Below, piece after piece: positions 16,253-26,375 of a DNA stretch of 64,000 nucleotides. A model generated the notes under the pieces. It made no database searches, was not told where the DNA came from, and saw nothing but the letters and a program-made list of their open reading frames with translations. Within the stretch, counting starts at the first letter, position 1. Each line of letters starts with the position of its first letter. This DNA comes from Phycisphaerales bacterium (GTDB lineage: Bacteria; Planctomycetota; Phycisphaerae; Phycisphaerales; SM1A02), in the NCBI GenBank assembly GCA_014238125.1, contig JABABS010000094.1:1-64000 (forward strand), given 5' to 3'. The position numbers and the translations under genes were made by a program.

Positions 16253-17473
16253 TTAGTCGGAACCTCCGGAACCACCACCTCCGGTATTAGGTCCGTCGTT
16301 CCCGCCCTTCTTTCGACGTCTTCGACGTCGGCGTTTTTTCTTCTTCGGTCCAGATCCTTCGACTTTTTCTTGCGACTGAGTGGGTTCTTGCTTTGCATCA
16401 CCTTGTTTTGAATCGCCCTTTTTCCCGCGGCCTCTGCGAGATTTTTTGTTTTTACCTGTTTTTTCTCTTTTCTCGTATACCGGCTTCTCAATTTCCTCCC
16501 AAGGTCGAGGGCAAGTATCTGGATCGCTGAGTTCCTCAACTGGCACTGCAATTTGCCTGTTGTCGTGCTCAAGAGCGACAAGAACAAGTTGGGTTAAAAT
16601 TTTTCCATCGAGGACAATACCTGGTCCTTCAGCGGTGCCAACCCTTGTTTTTCGATGTGGCAAATTCTTTTTCAACTCACGATATGTTTGATCTTCATAC
16701 CGCAGGCAACACATAAGCCGGCCACAGCGACCTGAAATTTTCTTTGGGTCGAGCGTTTGCTTCTGTTGTTTTGCTGCACGCATTGAAACAGGTGAGAGAA
16801 CTTTCAAAAAACTCTTACAACAACAGTGTTGACCACATTTTTCGTAATCTCCAACAAGCCTTGCTTCATCTCGCGCGCCAACCTGCCTCATTTCAATTCT
16901 GGTTTTAAATTCTTTCGCAAGTGCTTGAACAAGGGATCTGAAATCAACCCTGTCTTCTGATTGATAATAAATCGTAAAAAGTTCTTCTCCAAGAATTGGT
17001 TCTACATCAACAATTTTCATAGGAAGTTGATGCTCTTCTACCAACTTTTTAACCAGTTTTTTATGATCTCTCACTCCGCCCTTGAGTAAACTCATCCGGC
17101 CTAAATCCTCTGCTGTTGCAATCCGAAGGACTCGACCATTTGTATGGAATGGGAATTTTTTTCCACCCGAGTTATCGATGTACTCGAGCATCTCTGAGCG
17201 AGAAATGGATTTGCCACAGCCTGCATTTGAACAAGTCGTGGTGAGAAGGTCAACCAATTCTGTTCCTCGATGCGTACGAGCTACAAGTTTCGAACCACAG
17301 CCAGCTCGAATTTCGCCTGCCTGCTTATACTCTCCAACTTCAAACATTGCTCCAAAACGCACAACCATCGTCGTTGGCGCTTCAAGTGCTTCTAGTTGCT
17401 CTTCAAGTGTTAATGAATCTCGGTTTGAAGGATCTGCATCCTCTTCAAAAACCGGTAATGGAAAAATAGACAT
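16253..17473 (-). CDS. PSP1 domain protein, RicT/YaaT-like, with basic tail
   Basis: 406 residues. The PSP1/RicT core holds DVEPILGEELFTIYYQSEDRVDFRSLVQALAKEF, RIEMRQVGARDEARLVGDYEKCG, and the cysteine clusters CGQHCCCKSFL and SGRCGRLMCCLRYE that bind iron-sulphur clusters in the Bacillus RicAFT complex, which affects RNA maturation. The last 90 residues are a Lys/Arg-rich low-complexity tail (KKKKRRRRRRR) ending in Gly/Ser, suggesting nucleic-acid contact. An N-terminal extension of about 35 residues is acidic. It is followed closely by lepB. The cellular role in this lineage is not established. Confidence 0.85.
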   Translation of the reverse strand: MSIFPLPVFEEDADPSNRDSLTLEEQLEALEAPTTMVVRFGAMFEVGEYKQAGEIRAGCGSKLVARTHRGTELVDLLTTTCSNAGCGKSISRSEMLEYIDNSGGKKFPFHTNGRVLRIATAEDLGRMSLLKGGVRDHKKLVKKLVEEHQLPMKIVDVEPILGEELFTIYYQSEDRVDFRSLVQALAKEFKTRIEMRQVGARDEARLVGDYEKCGQHCCCKSFLKVLSPVSMRAAKQQKQTLDPKKISGRCGRLMCCLRYEDQTYRELKKNLPHRKTRVGTAEGPGIVLDGKILTQLVLVALEHDNRQIAVPVEELSDPDTCPRPWEEIEKPVYEKREKTGKNKKSRRGRGKKGDSKQGDAKQEPTQSQEKVEGSGPKKKKRRRRRRRKKGGNDGPNTGGGGSGGSD

Positions 17474-17524
17474 GCTTAGGTACCGCGTTAGAAAATTACG
17501 AAACTACATCAGTTGAGTTCGTAA

Positions 17525-19036
17525 TCAATTATTAAAACTGTCGTCAGGAAGGGTTTCATCTCCATCAATCACCTGACCAACTGATGGGTTTGTACGCGTA
17601 AGCGATTCTATTGTAGCGGTTCGGCCGTCCTGTTTGAGTTCTTCGAGCGTTTTTCGTTGACGTTTTGTAAAGAGAAGCCTAATTGGCACTTCACTAAATG
17701 GCAGTTCCTCGCGAAGACGATTCATCAAATATCGCTCATATTGCCCCTCGAACATGTCTGGTTCATTTACTACGATCGCAATCGTTGGTGGTGAAACGGC
17801 TATTTGAGATACATACAAAAGCTTTGCCACCGATCCTAGTCGTGATGATGGTCCGCGATCTTTCAATATTTCCCGCATCACACTATTCAATTTACCCGTT
17901 GGTTCTCGGTGAATAGATTGCGCTTTTAGATTAAACGCCATCGCGACTGCATCTTCAATTCCCTCTCCTTCGTGGGCGCTGATAAATACAATTGGCGCGT
18001 AATCTAAACCTCGCAATTCTTTAGTTAAGTACTCGAGGTAATCTTCTGGCGTTACACTTTCATCAACAAGATCCCATTTATTTACTACGATGACCGTTGG
18101 CTTAAACTGTCTTTGAAGTTCGGTTGAAAGTTTTTTGTCTACTTGAGAAATTCTTTTAGTTGCATCAATCAACAGCATCGCAACATCAGATCGACGAATA
18201 GAATTCAACATGCGACGGTAGGCATAATATTCAATATCATCCGAGAAACTTTTTTGTTTCCGAACACCGGCAGTATCAATCGCTGTTAATATTTTGCCAT
18301 TAATTTCAAACTGCACATCGACTGCATCTCGAGTTGTTCCTGCAATTTCAGAAACAATCACTCGGTTTTCTCCAGCAAGAGCATTAATAAACGATGATTT
18401 TCCTGCATTTCGTTTACCAACGATCGACAATCGCATTTCGTCTTGTTGTTGCTCAACCTCACCGACTTCACCGAGTCGTTCCCAAAGTGTATTTGAAAGT
18501 GAAATAATTCCATGTCCACTCTTTGATGAAACGCAAAGCACTTCGCCTAATCCTAGCGCGGCCGCTTCGTGCCCATGAGATTCCCAACTTCGTGAATCTA
18601 CCTTATTTGCAACAACAATTGTTTTATCCGCAGCTCCTGACCGCCGCAACAATTTTGCTACGGTTTCATCAAGCGGCGTAACTCCAGATTGTGCATCAAT
18701 CACAAGAAGAATGAGTTCAGAACGATCCATTGCTTCTCTAATTTGGGATTCTATGTCTTGGGTTAAATCGCGAAGATCACAACCAGCATCGTCGATGTGT
18801 TGCCCCTCAACGACGTAGACTCCCCAGCCGCCCGTATCATGAATTTCTGCAAAACGAGGAGGTGTGTCTTTTGGGGTTTTCTTAGGGGGGTCAATCTCAA
18901 GAACGACACTCACACGATCACGCGTGACCCCTGGCGTTGGATCTACGATAGAAATACGCTTGCGTGCAAGACGGTTCATAAGGCTAGATTTGCCAACATT
19001 TGGCCTTCCAACAATGGCTACTCTTGGTAGTGACAT
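17525..19036 (-). CDS. der: Ribosome-assembly GTPase Der (EngA)
   Basis: 503 residues with the tandem GTPase layout unique to Der: first G domain with GRPNVGKSSL at 9-18, DTPGVTRD-like PTPGVTRD, NKVD; second G domain with GKRNAGKSSF near 210, SEIAGTTRDAVD, DTAGVRKQ and NKWD; and a C-terminal KH-like domain with PPTIAIVVNEPDMFEGQYERYLMNRLREELPFSEVPIRLLF. The first G domain carries an insertion (PPKKTPKDTPP and a following loop) compared with E. coli. It assists 50S assembly. It is divergent from gmk; a TACAAT box lies 5 nt ahead of the ATG. Confidence 0.95.
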   Translation of the reverse strand: MSLPRVAIVGRPNVGKSSLMNRLARKRISIVDPTPGVTRDRVSVVLEIDPPKKTPKDTPPRFAEIHDTGGWGVYVVEGQHIDDAGCDLRDLTQDIESQIREAMDRSELILLVIDAQSGVTPLDETVAKLLRRSGAADKTIVVANKVDSRSWESHGHEAAALGLGEVLCVSSKSGHGIISLSNTLWERLGEVGEVEQQQDEMRLSIVGKRNAGKSSFINALAGENRVIVSEIAGTTRDAVDVQFEINGKILTAIDTAGVRKQKSFSDDIEYYAYRRMLNSIRRSDVAMLLIDATKRISQVDKKLSTELQRQFKPTVIVVNKWDLVDESVTPEDYLEYLTKELRGLDYAPIVFISAHEGEGIEDAVAMAFNLKAQSIHREPTGKLNSVMREILKDRGPSSRLGSVAKLLYVSQIAVSPPTIAIVVNEPDMFEGQYERYLMNRLREELPFSEVPIRLLFTKRQRKTLEELKQDGRTATIESLTRTNPSVGQVIDGDETLPDDSFNN

Positions 19037-19041
19037 TCCGT

Positions 19042-19047
19042 CATTGT
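19042..19047 (-). promoter_or_regulatory. -10-like box (TACAAT) of der
   Basis: Minus-strand TACAAT separated by only 5 nt (GACGG) from the der ATG, again without a usable Shine-Dalgarno spacing. Confidence 0.4.
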
Positions 19048-19107
19048 ATCAGAGCAAGTGAGTTCGATGCACATCGGTTTGTGGGTGTATCTTCAGCCAA
19101 ACTGCGA

Positions 19108-19113
19108 TACACT
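19108..19113 (+). promoter_or_regulatory. -10-like box (TACACT) of gmk
   Basis: TACACT followed by CTCCAA and the gmk ATG: a 6-nt spacing and no ribosome-binding sequence, so a leaderless message is likely. Confidence 0.4.
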
Positions 19114-19119
19114 CTCCAA

Positions 19120-19719
19120 ATGCTCACCACGCGTCCACAAGGTGCTTTGATCGTCATTTCTGGTCCATCAGGAGTTGGGAAGACGACCATTGTACACAAG
19201 GTACGAGAAGAATTAAATGCTATTTTTAGCATCTCTGCAACTACTCGGCCAAAAAGCGATCCCGAAACCGATGGTGTGGATTACTATTTTATTTCACCAG
19301 AGCGATTTGAAGAAATGGTTCAAGAAAAATTATTTCTTGAACACGCTGAGGTATTTAGTTGTCATCGTTATGGCACTTTAAAAGAGCCTGTCGATAACGT
19401 GCTTGCAGCTGGCAATTTGATGCTTCTCGATATCGATGTGCAAGGCGGCATGCAGGTACACCGGAATATGCCAGAATCCTTACGGTTTTTTATTCTTCCT
19501 CCCAGTGAAGAAGAATTGCTCAGAAGATTAACAGCAAGGGGCCGCGATGATGCTGATTCAATTGAGCGAAGGTTTTCTGAAGCAAAACAAGAAATCAACT
19601 TTGCAAGAGAAAGTGGTGCTTATGACTTTTTTATTGTGAACGACAATCTTGATCTTGCAGTTGCAGAAACTGTAGCCATTATTAAAAAGCGTCAAAACAC
19701 TGCACAATCGACACCATGA
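19120..19719 (+). CDS. gmk: Guanylate kinase
   Basis: 199 residues from the ATG at 19120; longer in-frame starts back to 19000 run antisense into der and are rejected. Gmk phosphorylates GMP to GDP. Motifs: P-loop SGPSGVGKTT at residues 13-22, SATTRPKSDPETDGVDYYFIS (GMP-binding), FLEHAEVFSCHRYGTLKEPV, LLDIDVQGGMQV and the lid RLTARGRDDADSIERR. The 3' end overlaps the next gene by 4 bp. No rpoZ follows, unlike in many proteobacteria. Confidence 0.95.
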   Translation: MLTTRPQGALIVISGPSGVGKTTIVHKVREELNAIFSISATTRPKSDPETDGVDYYFISPERFEEMVQEKLFLEHAEVFSCHRYGTLKEPVDNVLAAGNLMLLDIDVQGGMQVHRNMPESLRFFILPPSEEELLRRLTARGRDDADSIERRFSEAKQEINFARESGAYDFFIVNDNLDLAVAETVAIIKKRQNTAQSTP

Positions 19720-21350
19720 ACTCTTTTTGCAAATGCTTCATTGTTATTGTTTTGCTGTGCTCATCGTCTCTTGCTTTTGCAATACCCGTTGATTCAATCG
19801 TTGCACAAAACACATTCCCAATTGCACCACGGGGAGGTATTCTCATGGTTCGCTTACTAAGCAGTGAACTTGGTGACGAATGGCCTTCAACAATACCGGT
19901 TGTTTTTGAAGATGGCTCGACCGGAAACGGCATAGTTGGTTGGATTGAGACAAAAGAGCTTTCAACGGGTTGGACCGATGAAAGTGTTTTCATTCGCCCA
20001 ATTAAAATTACAGATTCTACTGAATCCATAAACCCAAGAGACACAACCACGGGACCTGTACTTTTATTAGAACTTCCAAAAGGCGGGGATGGTTCAATTT
20101 ATTTCGGCGAGGGGAGCGTTGTACCAAAGTGGGTAAATTTACCTATTGAGTTTCCAAATTTTGATTTTTCACAACCAGAAATAAAAGGGGAGTTAACTTT
20201 TAAAGAAGCGAACGATTTGCCCCCGCCAAACGCCCTGCACTATTGGAGATGGGTGCTACTCTCATCGAGAAATAATCTAATTCCTCCTGCAATTCCAGAA
20301 ACAAACCTCGTAGAAAAACTTGCTGCGCAACATGGAGAACAATTATGGCGCGTAGCATTTCACAATCTTGCTGTTGCAAGCCGAGGTGTTGGCTCCGAAT
20401 GCCTTGGCCTACTTACAGACACGTCTATGGACGGAATCCATCCCTTTGCTTGTTGGGTTGAAAGCCAAAATACACTCGAAGAATTACTTAGTATTCTTTT
20501 TGATGAAACACTATCTAGCAAACAAATAGCAAACAGAGCGCTGCGGTGGTGCGATGCACAGTCCAAAACTTTGTTTTGGTTTACATCACTCTTCGGCTCA
20601 TCGGTAACTATAAAAGTCTCGAACTGCAAACTAGAATCTAGTTTGTGTCAAATTGCATGGGATGTTGAAAATGAAGTGCCCCTTGCTTTTCAAATTTCAC
20701 CACACGAAACCATGCCTATAAGTTTAGAAAGACCCAAAGTAATAGATCTTTCTGTTTTTGGCCCAATCGTAACCCCTCCCGTTGACAAACTCGTGCTTAG
20801 ATTGCCTAGTGGCACCACTATTTTTCCTGTAGAAAATGGAATCATTGAAGCAAAGCCACCTCGTGTAAAGCTTCCTGCGCTTGTACCAACATGGACACTT
20901 TCATCACTTCGACATGGATATGCGAGACGTGCTTCTCAAAATCAAATGACTGAAGTTGAGGTACGATATGTCATGGAAAATTGGGAAATTTTTATAGTAT
21001 GCCATGGAAACGGAAGTGATTCAGGTGTCGGAAAAGAGTCGATTTCCTTGTTTTTTACGGAGCTTGATGACACAATAGTAATTTTACCAACACCTAGCGT
21101 TGGTTCACCCTTTCCAATTTTTACACAAACAACCGACGTGGGGTGGAGCGCTCGAGTCGTCGTTCCGAATTCTTTGATTAAAGACGGAAAACTTTCATTC
21201 TCCGTAGTTCGCACACATGGAGAAAACAAAAATGTTGAAACTTCTCCACTTCCCTGCGTGCCATGGGACATTCGCCCCGCACCTGTTGTGATTGACACAA
21301 CACACTGGAACACGATCGACAATATCCCCATTACTCCAGATTCAAATTAA
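19716..21350 (+). CDS. Exported protein of unknown function
   Basis: 544 residues with a clear signal peptide (about 1-22, ending SSLAFA). The mature protein is beta-rich and acidic with several Pro/Trp strands. The last 120 residues (YVMENWEIFIVCHGNGSD, DDTIVILPTPSV, WSARVVVPNSLI) have the strand rhythm of a DOMON/CBM9-like carbohydrate-binding module, which is only a suggestion. No catalytic motif is recognised. Its ATG overlaps the gmk stop in an ATGA, so it is translationally coupled to gmk, an odd partner for a periplasmic protein. Confidence 0.7.
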   Translation: MNSFCKCFIVIVLLCSSSLAFAIPVDSIVAQNTFPIAPRGGILMVRLLSSELGDEWPSTIPVVFEDGSTGNGIVGWIETKELSTGWTDESVFIRPIKITDSTESINPRDTTTGPVLLLELPKGGDGSIYFGEGSVVPKWVNLPIEFPNFDFSQPEIKGELTFKEANDLPPPNALHYWRWVLLSSRNNLIPPAIPETNLVEKLAAQHGEQLWRVAFHNLAVASRGVGSECLGLLTDTSMDGIHPFACWVESQNTLEELLSILFDETLSSKQIANRALRWCDAQSKTLFWFTSLFGSSVTIKVSNCKLESSLCQIAWDVENEVPLAFQISPHETMPISLERPKVIDLSVFGPIVTPPVDKLVLRLPSGTTIFPVENGIIEAKPPRVKLPALVPTWTLSSLRHGYARRASQNQMTEVEVRYVMENWEIFIVCHGNGSDSGVGKESISLFFTELDDTIVILPTPSVGSPFPIFTQTTDVGWSARVVVPNSLIKDGKLSFSVVRTHGENKNVETSPLPCVPWDIRPAPVVIDTTHWNTIDNIPITPDSN

Positions 21351-21484
21351 ATTAACTACCTACGAGGCAGTTTCTTAAGTTGTAATACACTGAGAAAATA
21401 TTTACTTTACATTACTTTGTCATTCTATAAAATAGATGCCAAGTATCAAGTGACTTGAACAATTCAGAGAGGTGAATGTCCCTA

Positions 21485-22366
21485 CTAAAATGTGATGCGT
21501 GCAAGAATGCCGATCGTGCCAGCTGATTCATAATTTTCTGTTTGCAATGTTGCTCCAACATTGTCAAATGCCGAGAGTTCACCGCTAAGTACTACGCCAC
21601 CTAAAACAGTAATTGTTACATTTGACGATGGACGGTATGTGGCTCGCACGTGGAGTGGAAGCGAAGTTGCTTCACCAACGCCCCCGGGTGCATATCCAGA
21701 GTCATCCAAACGAAACCGGCTGTAATCGTAAGAAATACCTGCTCCAAGAGACCAATCGTCAAGTGGTTTCCATACAAGCTCCACGCCTAATTGGCTTCCA
21801 TAGCGAGTTGTCAAATCGCTTGTCAATGTTAATTCATCTGACAATTTCCAATCAAGGACAAGAATTGGAAACAAACGATCATCATCTTCGAGTGTTTCAA
21901 TCACACCTATTCCACCACCAAAAACAAGTGTATCGGAGTAGAGCTGTGTAAACCCAATTATCCCACCAAGGACTTTGGAATCTGATTGTGATGCGCCTGA
22001 ATCACTGCTCCATTTAATAATTGGCCCACCAAAAATTTGTGTTTTCTCTCGAAGTTGGTGGGTCCACTGCAATGCAAGGTCGATCGTTGTCACTAGATCC
22101 CAAGGATCATCGCTGCCTAAACCTGTTGTCCCCGAAAAATTCCAATCATCGCGTTGATGTTGAAAACGTAATTGCAGATCATCATCTTCGGTCACGCCGT
22201 ACTGAAGTCGTAACTCTGCACCATATCTTGACACCTCAACTTTGCCACCGTTGTCAATAGAACTGTCAAACTGTTTTGTGAGATGAAAATCTAGAATTGA
22301 ATCAACTGAAGCCGCTTGAGCAACAGCAGTAATCAATACAAGAAAAGTAAAAACTATTTTTTTCAT
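21485..22366 (-). CDS. Exported beta-barrel-like protein
   Basis: 293 residues from the ATG at 22366. Signal peptide (KKIVFTFLVLITAVAQA) followed by repeating amphipathic strands such as GAELRLQYGVTEDDDLQLRFQHQ, TIDLALQWTHQLREKTQIFGGPIIKW and WSLGAGISYDYSRF, ending in an ARITF terminal strand with aromatic C-terminal residue, the usual outer-membrane barrel signature. A small outer-membrane barrel of about 10-12 strands is inferred. It lies 11 bp downstream of the MoxR gene and is probably co-transcribed with it. Confidence 0.7.
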   Translation of the reverse strand: MKKIVFTFLVLITAVAQAASVDSILDFHLTKQFDSSIDNGGKVEVSRYGAELRLQYGVTEDDDLQLRFQHQRDDWNFSGTTGLGSDDPWDLVTTIDLALQWTHQLREKTQIFGGPIIKWSSDSGASQSDSKVLGGIIGFTQLYSDTLVFGGGIGVIETLEDDDRLFPILVLDWKLSDELTLTSDLTTRYGSQLGVELVWKPLDDWSLGAGISYDYSRFRLDDSGYAPGGVGEATSLPLHVRATYRPSSNVTITVLGGVVLSGELSAFDNVGATLQTENYESAGTIGILARITF

Positions 22367-22377
22367 TATAAATCCGT

Positions 22378-23379
22378 TCAAGAAGTTGTCGTTGGAAGTG
22401 TATCTACGAGATTTGTCAAAATATCATCCGTTGTCACGCCTTCGGCTTCGGCTTCAAAATTAAGAATGCAACGGTGTCGTAAAGCCGGAAGAATCCCGCT
22501 TTGAATATCTTCGATTGCAACCGTTGTTCGACCAGCGAGCAACGCCTTCACCTTTCCCGCCAATGCTAACGTTTGAGCTGCTCTTGGCGACGCGCCAAAA
22601 CGAAGGAACATTTTGACTTGAGGCGTTGCAAGCTCTGCTTCTGGATGGGTTGCAAGTACACAACGAACTGCGTAATCTTGCACATCCTTTTTCAACTCTA
22701 CCTCTCTAATCAATGATTGGTATTTCACAATCTTATCAGTATCGAGAATTTTTTCAATTTTCGGTTGGAAGCCAGTTGTTGTTCGATCAATAATTTCCAT
22801 CAGTTGATCTCGGTCTGAATAACCAACTCGTAACTTAAAGAAAAATCTATCGAGTTGCGCTTCGGGAAGAGGATACGTACCCTCTTGTTCAATTGGATTT
22901 TGGGTTGCCATTACAAAAAATGGCTGTTGTAAGTGGTGTGTTTCACCGCCAACTGTGACTGATTTTTCTTGCATCGCTTCAAGTAGTGCGGACTGTGTTT
23001 TTGGTGTTGCTCGATTTATTTCATCTGCAAGCACCATTTGAGCAAAAATGGGACCCTTTCGAAATTCAAAAGTTCTTCCTTGATCTGACTCCACAACTAC
23101 AGTTGTTCCAGTGATATCGGCTGGCATTAAATCTGGTGTAAATTGAATCCGAGAAAAACATAAATCCAATGCCTCACTCAGCGTTCGGATCAACAGCGTT
23201 TTACCTAAGCCCGGAACACCTTCAAGAAGTGCGTGACCACCTGCAAATAAACACATGAGAACACCGTCAACGATTTCATCGTGGCCAACAACAGCTTTGG
23301 CTATTTCTTCTCGAGTTCGGTGATAATCAGTGCGAAACGAATCCCCCACGGCTTCAACTTGTGATGCTGTTTGCGTCAT
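22378..23379 (-). CDS. MoxR-family AAA+ ATPase
   Basis: 333 residues. AAA+ core: Walker A GVPGLGKTLL, Walker B MVLADEINRATPKTQSALLEAMQE, sensor 1 FVMATQNPIEQEGTYPLPEAQLDRFFF, and sensor 2 FGASPRAAQTLALAGKVKALLAGR. MoxR proteins are chaperone-like ATPases that normally work with DUF58 and von Willebrand A domain proteins; neither is next to it here. The downstream neighbour is the beta-barrel-like gene. A TATCGT box ends 6 nt before the ATG. Confidence 0.92.
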   Translation of the reverse strand: MTQTASQVEAVGDSFRTDYHRTREEIAKAVVGHDEIVDGVLMCLFAGGHALLEGVPGLGKTLLIRTLSEALDLCFSRIQFTPDLMPADITGTTVVVESDQGRTFEFRKGPIFAQMVLADEINRATPKTQSALLEAMQEKSVTVGGETHHLQQPFFVMATQNPIEQEGTYPLPEAQLDRFFFKLRVGYSDRDQLMEIIDRTTTGFQPKIEKILDTDKIVKYQSLIREVELKKDVQDYAVRCVLATHPEAELATPQVKMFLRFGASPRAAQTLALAGKVKALLAGRTTVAIEDIQSGILPALRHRCILNFEAEAEGVTTDDILTNLVDTLPTTTS

Positions 23380-23385
23380 ACGAGC

Positions 23386-23391
23386 ACGATA
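23386..23391 (-). promoter_or_regulatory. -10-like box (TATCGT) of the MoxR gene
   Basis: Minus-strand TATCGT with a 6-nt spacer to the start codon; same geometry as the other boxes in this window, though this is a weaker match to TATAAT. Confidence 0.3.
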
Positions 23392-23443
23392 CCATTATCT
23401 GAGTACGATGACCGCGGGTTAAACAATCGTAAAATACGAAGAA

Positions 23444-23488
23444 GCGTTTTATAACGCGAACTGACATGATTAACTAACTTGGAGTTAA
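23444..23488 (-). terminator. Possible terminator hairpins downstream of nusG
   Basis: Reading the minus strand after the nusG stop: TTAACT/AGTTAA (23470-23488) and GCGTT-ATAA-AACGC (23444-23457) form two small hairpins. T-tracts are short, so termination is uncertain. Confidence 0.3.
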
Positions 23489-23489
23489 T

Positions 23490-24203
23490 TTACTCAGCCT
23501 TTTCAATCATCCAATATTCGATCTCGATTTGTGTTTGTCGACCAAACACTGTTGCGAGTACACGAACAACACCTTTATCGGGATAGATTTGATCAACCGT
23601 ACCTTCGTATCCCATAAACGGACCTTCTTTGATGTTGACGTGGTCGCCAACAGCAAATTCTAGTCGCACTTCAGTGACCTCATCGGGTGCTTGGGAGTCG
23701 AAGAGCATTTTGTCAACTTCATCTGTAGACATCGGAGTTGGTTTGCCAGCGGTGCCAACAAAATCGCCAACGCCTGTAGTTTCTTTGATGAGGAAAAAGA
23801 TATCTTGTGAAATTCGTTGCTCTTCAAGTTTCATCTCAACGAAGATGTAACCGGGGTAGAGTTTCGTTTCAGTAATTTTTGCTTTACCAGTTTTAGACAG
23901 TGTTTTTGTTTTTTCAGTTGGAACCATGATACGTCCAACAAGGTGTTGCATTGCTTCTATTTCAACCTTGCGATCAAGCGCTGCTTTTACATAATCTTCC
24001 TTGTTCGATGCCACTCGGAGCACAAACCAATTCATACCCGCGCGAGTTTGTGGCTCTTCACCTTCGGCTTCACTCTCAACTGCTTGAATTGGAGTTGTTT
24101 CTTCGGCAATTTCTTGAGTAACCGCTTCGTTAACAGGAGTTTCTGGGGTCTCTACTGTTTCGGGAGTTTTAGTATTATTTTCAGTATCAGTCATAGTATT
24201 CAT
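23490..24203 (-). CDS. nusG: Transcription termination/antitermination protein NusG
   Basis: 237 residues from the ATG at 24203; ATG 24194 and a TTG at 24218 are alternatives. The first 60 residues are an acidic, Thr/Pro/Glu-rich extension not present in E. coli NusG. Then the NGN domain (NWFVLRVASNKEDYVKAALDRKV, a LYPGYIFVEMKLEE segment, GVGDFVGTAGKPTPMSTDEVDKM) and the KOW domain (FAVGDHVNIKEGPFMGYEGTVDQIYPDKGVVRVLATVFGRQTQIEIEY). It binds RNA polymerase and couples it to Rho or ribosomes. It follows secE by 24 bp. The ribosomal protein L11 gene that usually follows nusG is not here. Confidence 0.95.
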   Translation of the reverse strand: MNTMTDTENNTKTPETVETPETPVNEAVTQEIAEETTPIQAVESEAEGEEPQTRAGMNWFVLRVASNKEDYVKAALDRKVEIEAMQHLVGRIMVPTEKTKTLSKTGKAKITETKLYPGYIFVEMKLEEQRISQDIFFLIKETTGVGDFVGTAGKPTPMSTDEVDKMLFDSQAPDEVTEVRLEFAVGDHVNIKEGPFMGYEGTVDQIYPDKGVVRVLATVFGRQTQIEIEYWMIEKAE

Positions 24204-24227
24204 TGCGTCTTTCTTCAATGTCCCTCG

Positions 24228-24638
24228 TTAAGAAGATTGCAAAACATCTACCGCTTGGAAGAATGCGGAGAAACAGAGGTCAGCAAGTTGGCAAAACAGT
24301 GCGATAAAGGCGGTCAGCAAAATAACCAAAATTGTTGAACCCAAAATTTCTCGCTTTGTTGACCAATTTACTTTTTTCATTTCGCCTTCAGTGGCGATCA
24401 TGAAGTCAACCATTCTTGGCTTGCGCCCAATAAGGTAATAGCCTATTGACCCGCTTGCGAGCATGACAACAATTGTCACAAATGCCGACACGAAGACTGG
24501 TTCAATGTCGCCAATTTGTATACCGTTGACTTGGTCCCACAACCACGCTACGCCCATCAATGACAAAAGTCCGAAGCCGATGGCAGACATCAACCGTACC
24601 CAATATCCTTGACCTTGTTTGTAGATTCCTGCAGCCAT
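24228..24638 (-). CDS. secE: Preprotein translocase subunit SecE
   Basis: 136 residues from the ATG at 24638, preceded by AGAGG at 6 nt; the ATG two codons earlier would touch that site. Three membrane segments: two extra N-terminal ones (around 15-35 and 50-72) and the universal SecE helix after EMKKVNWSTKREILGSTILVILLTAFIALF. The VNWxxKxE motif and following helix clamp SecY. The three-helix form resembles E. coli. The tRNA-Trp gene lies about 55 bp upstream and nusG follows, the common bacterial arrangement. Confidence 0.92.
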   Translation of the reverse strand: MAAGIYKQGQGYWVRLMSAIGFGLLSLMGVAWLWDQVNGIQIGDIEPVFVSAFVTIVVMLASGSIGYYLIGRKPRMVDFMIATEGEMKKVNWSTKREILGSTILVILLTAFIALFCQLADLCFSAFFQAVDVLQSS

Positions 24639-24692
24639 GTACATCCTCTTTGGTTACCGAAACCGTGTTCGATTTCGTAGTTGTTCTCAAAA

Positions 24693-24765
<73 letters not shown>

Positions 24766-24785
24766 CTTGCGCCAATCGGCGCGGT

Positions 24786-24965
24786 TTACTTTCGCTTAAT
24801 CTTATGAAGCGTGTGTTTACGTAGGCTTGGGCAATATTTTTTAAAACCCTCTTTGACTTTTTCGTCAATGCCACCTTTTACACGGATACTCGTGCGATAG
24901 TTTAAATCGCCACTTTCCGTGCATTGAAGCCATACGTATTCTCGATCTGTTGCCTTCTTAGCCAT
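24786..24965 (-). CDS. rpmG: 50S ribosomal protein L33
   Basis: 59 residues, beginning MAKKATDREYVWLQC with an AGAGG ribosome site 7 nt upstream. L33 features: CTESGDLNYRTSIRVKG and the KYCPSLRKHTLHKIKRK ending. Zinc-binding L33 has two CxxC knuckles; here the second Cys of each is replaced (CTES and CPSL), leaving only two cysteines, so zinc binding is probably lost or altered. It lies between tuf and tRNA-Trp, the standard position. Confidence 0.93.
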   Translation of the reverse strand: MAKKATDREYVWLQCTESGDLNYRTSIRVKGGIDEKVKEGFKKYCPSLRKHTLHKIKRK

Positions 24966-25035
24966 GATAAACCTCTTTCATGAAAGGGGGCTGGGGGAGC
25001 AAGTTGCTCCCCCAAATCCGATTCACATTTAAACA

Positions 25036-26235
<1,200 letters not shown>

Positions 26236-26375
26236 CGTGAAATCTCCTGTTCCGTAGGACTGTGCGGTGCACGTAGTCCTGATAGCTTTTCGTTCCTTCG
26301 TCGAGTTGGTTCACGCGAACCGTTCCGACATTTCTATTCAAATTGTTACAGACTACCTGCAACAAGGTTGTTTCA

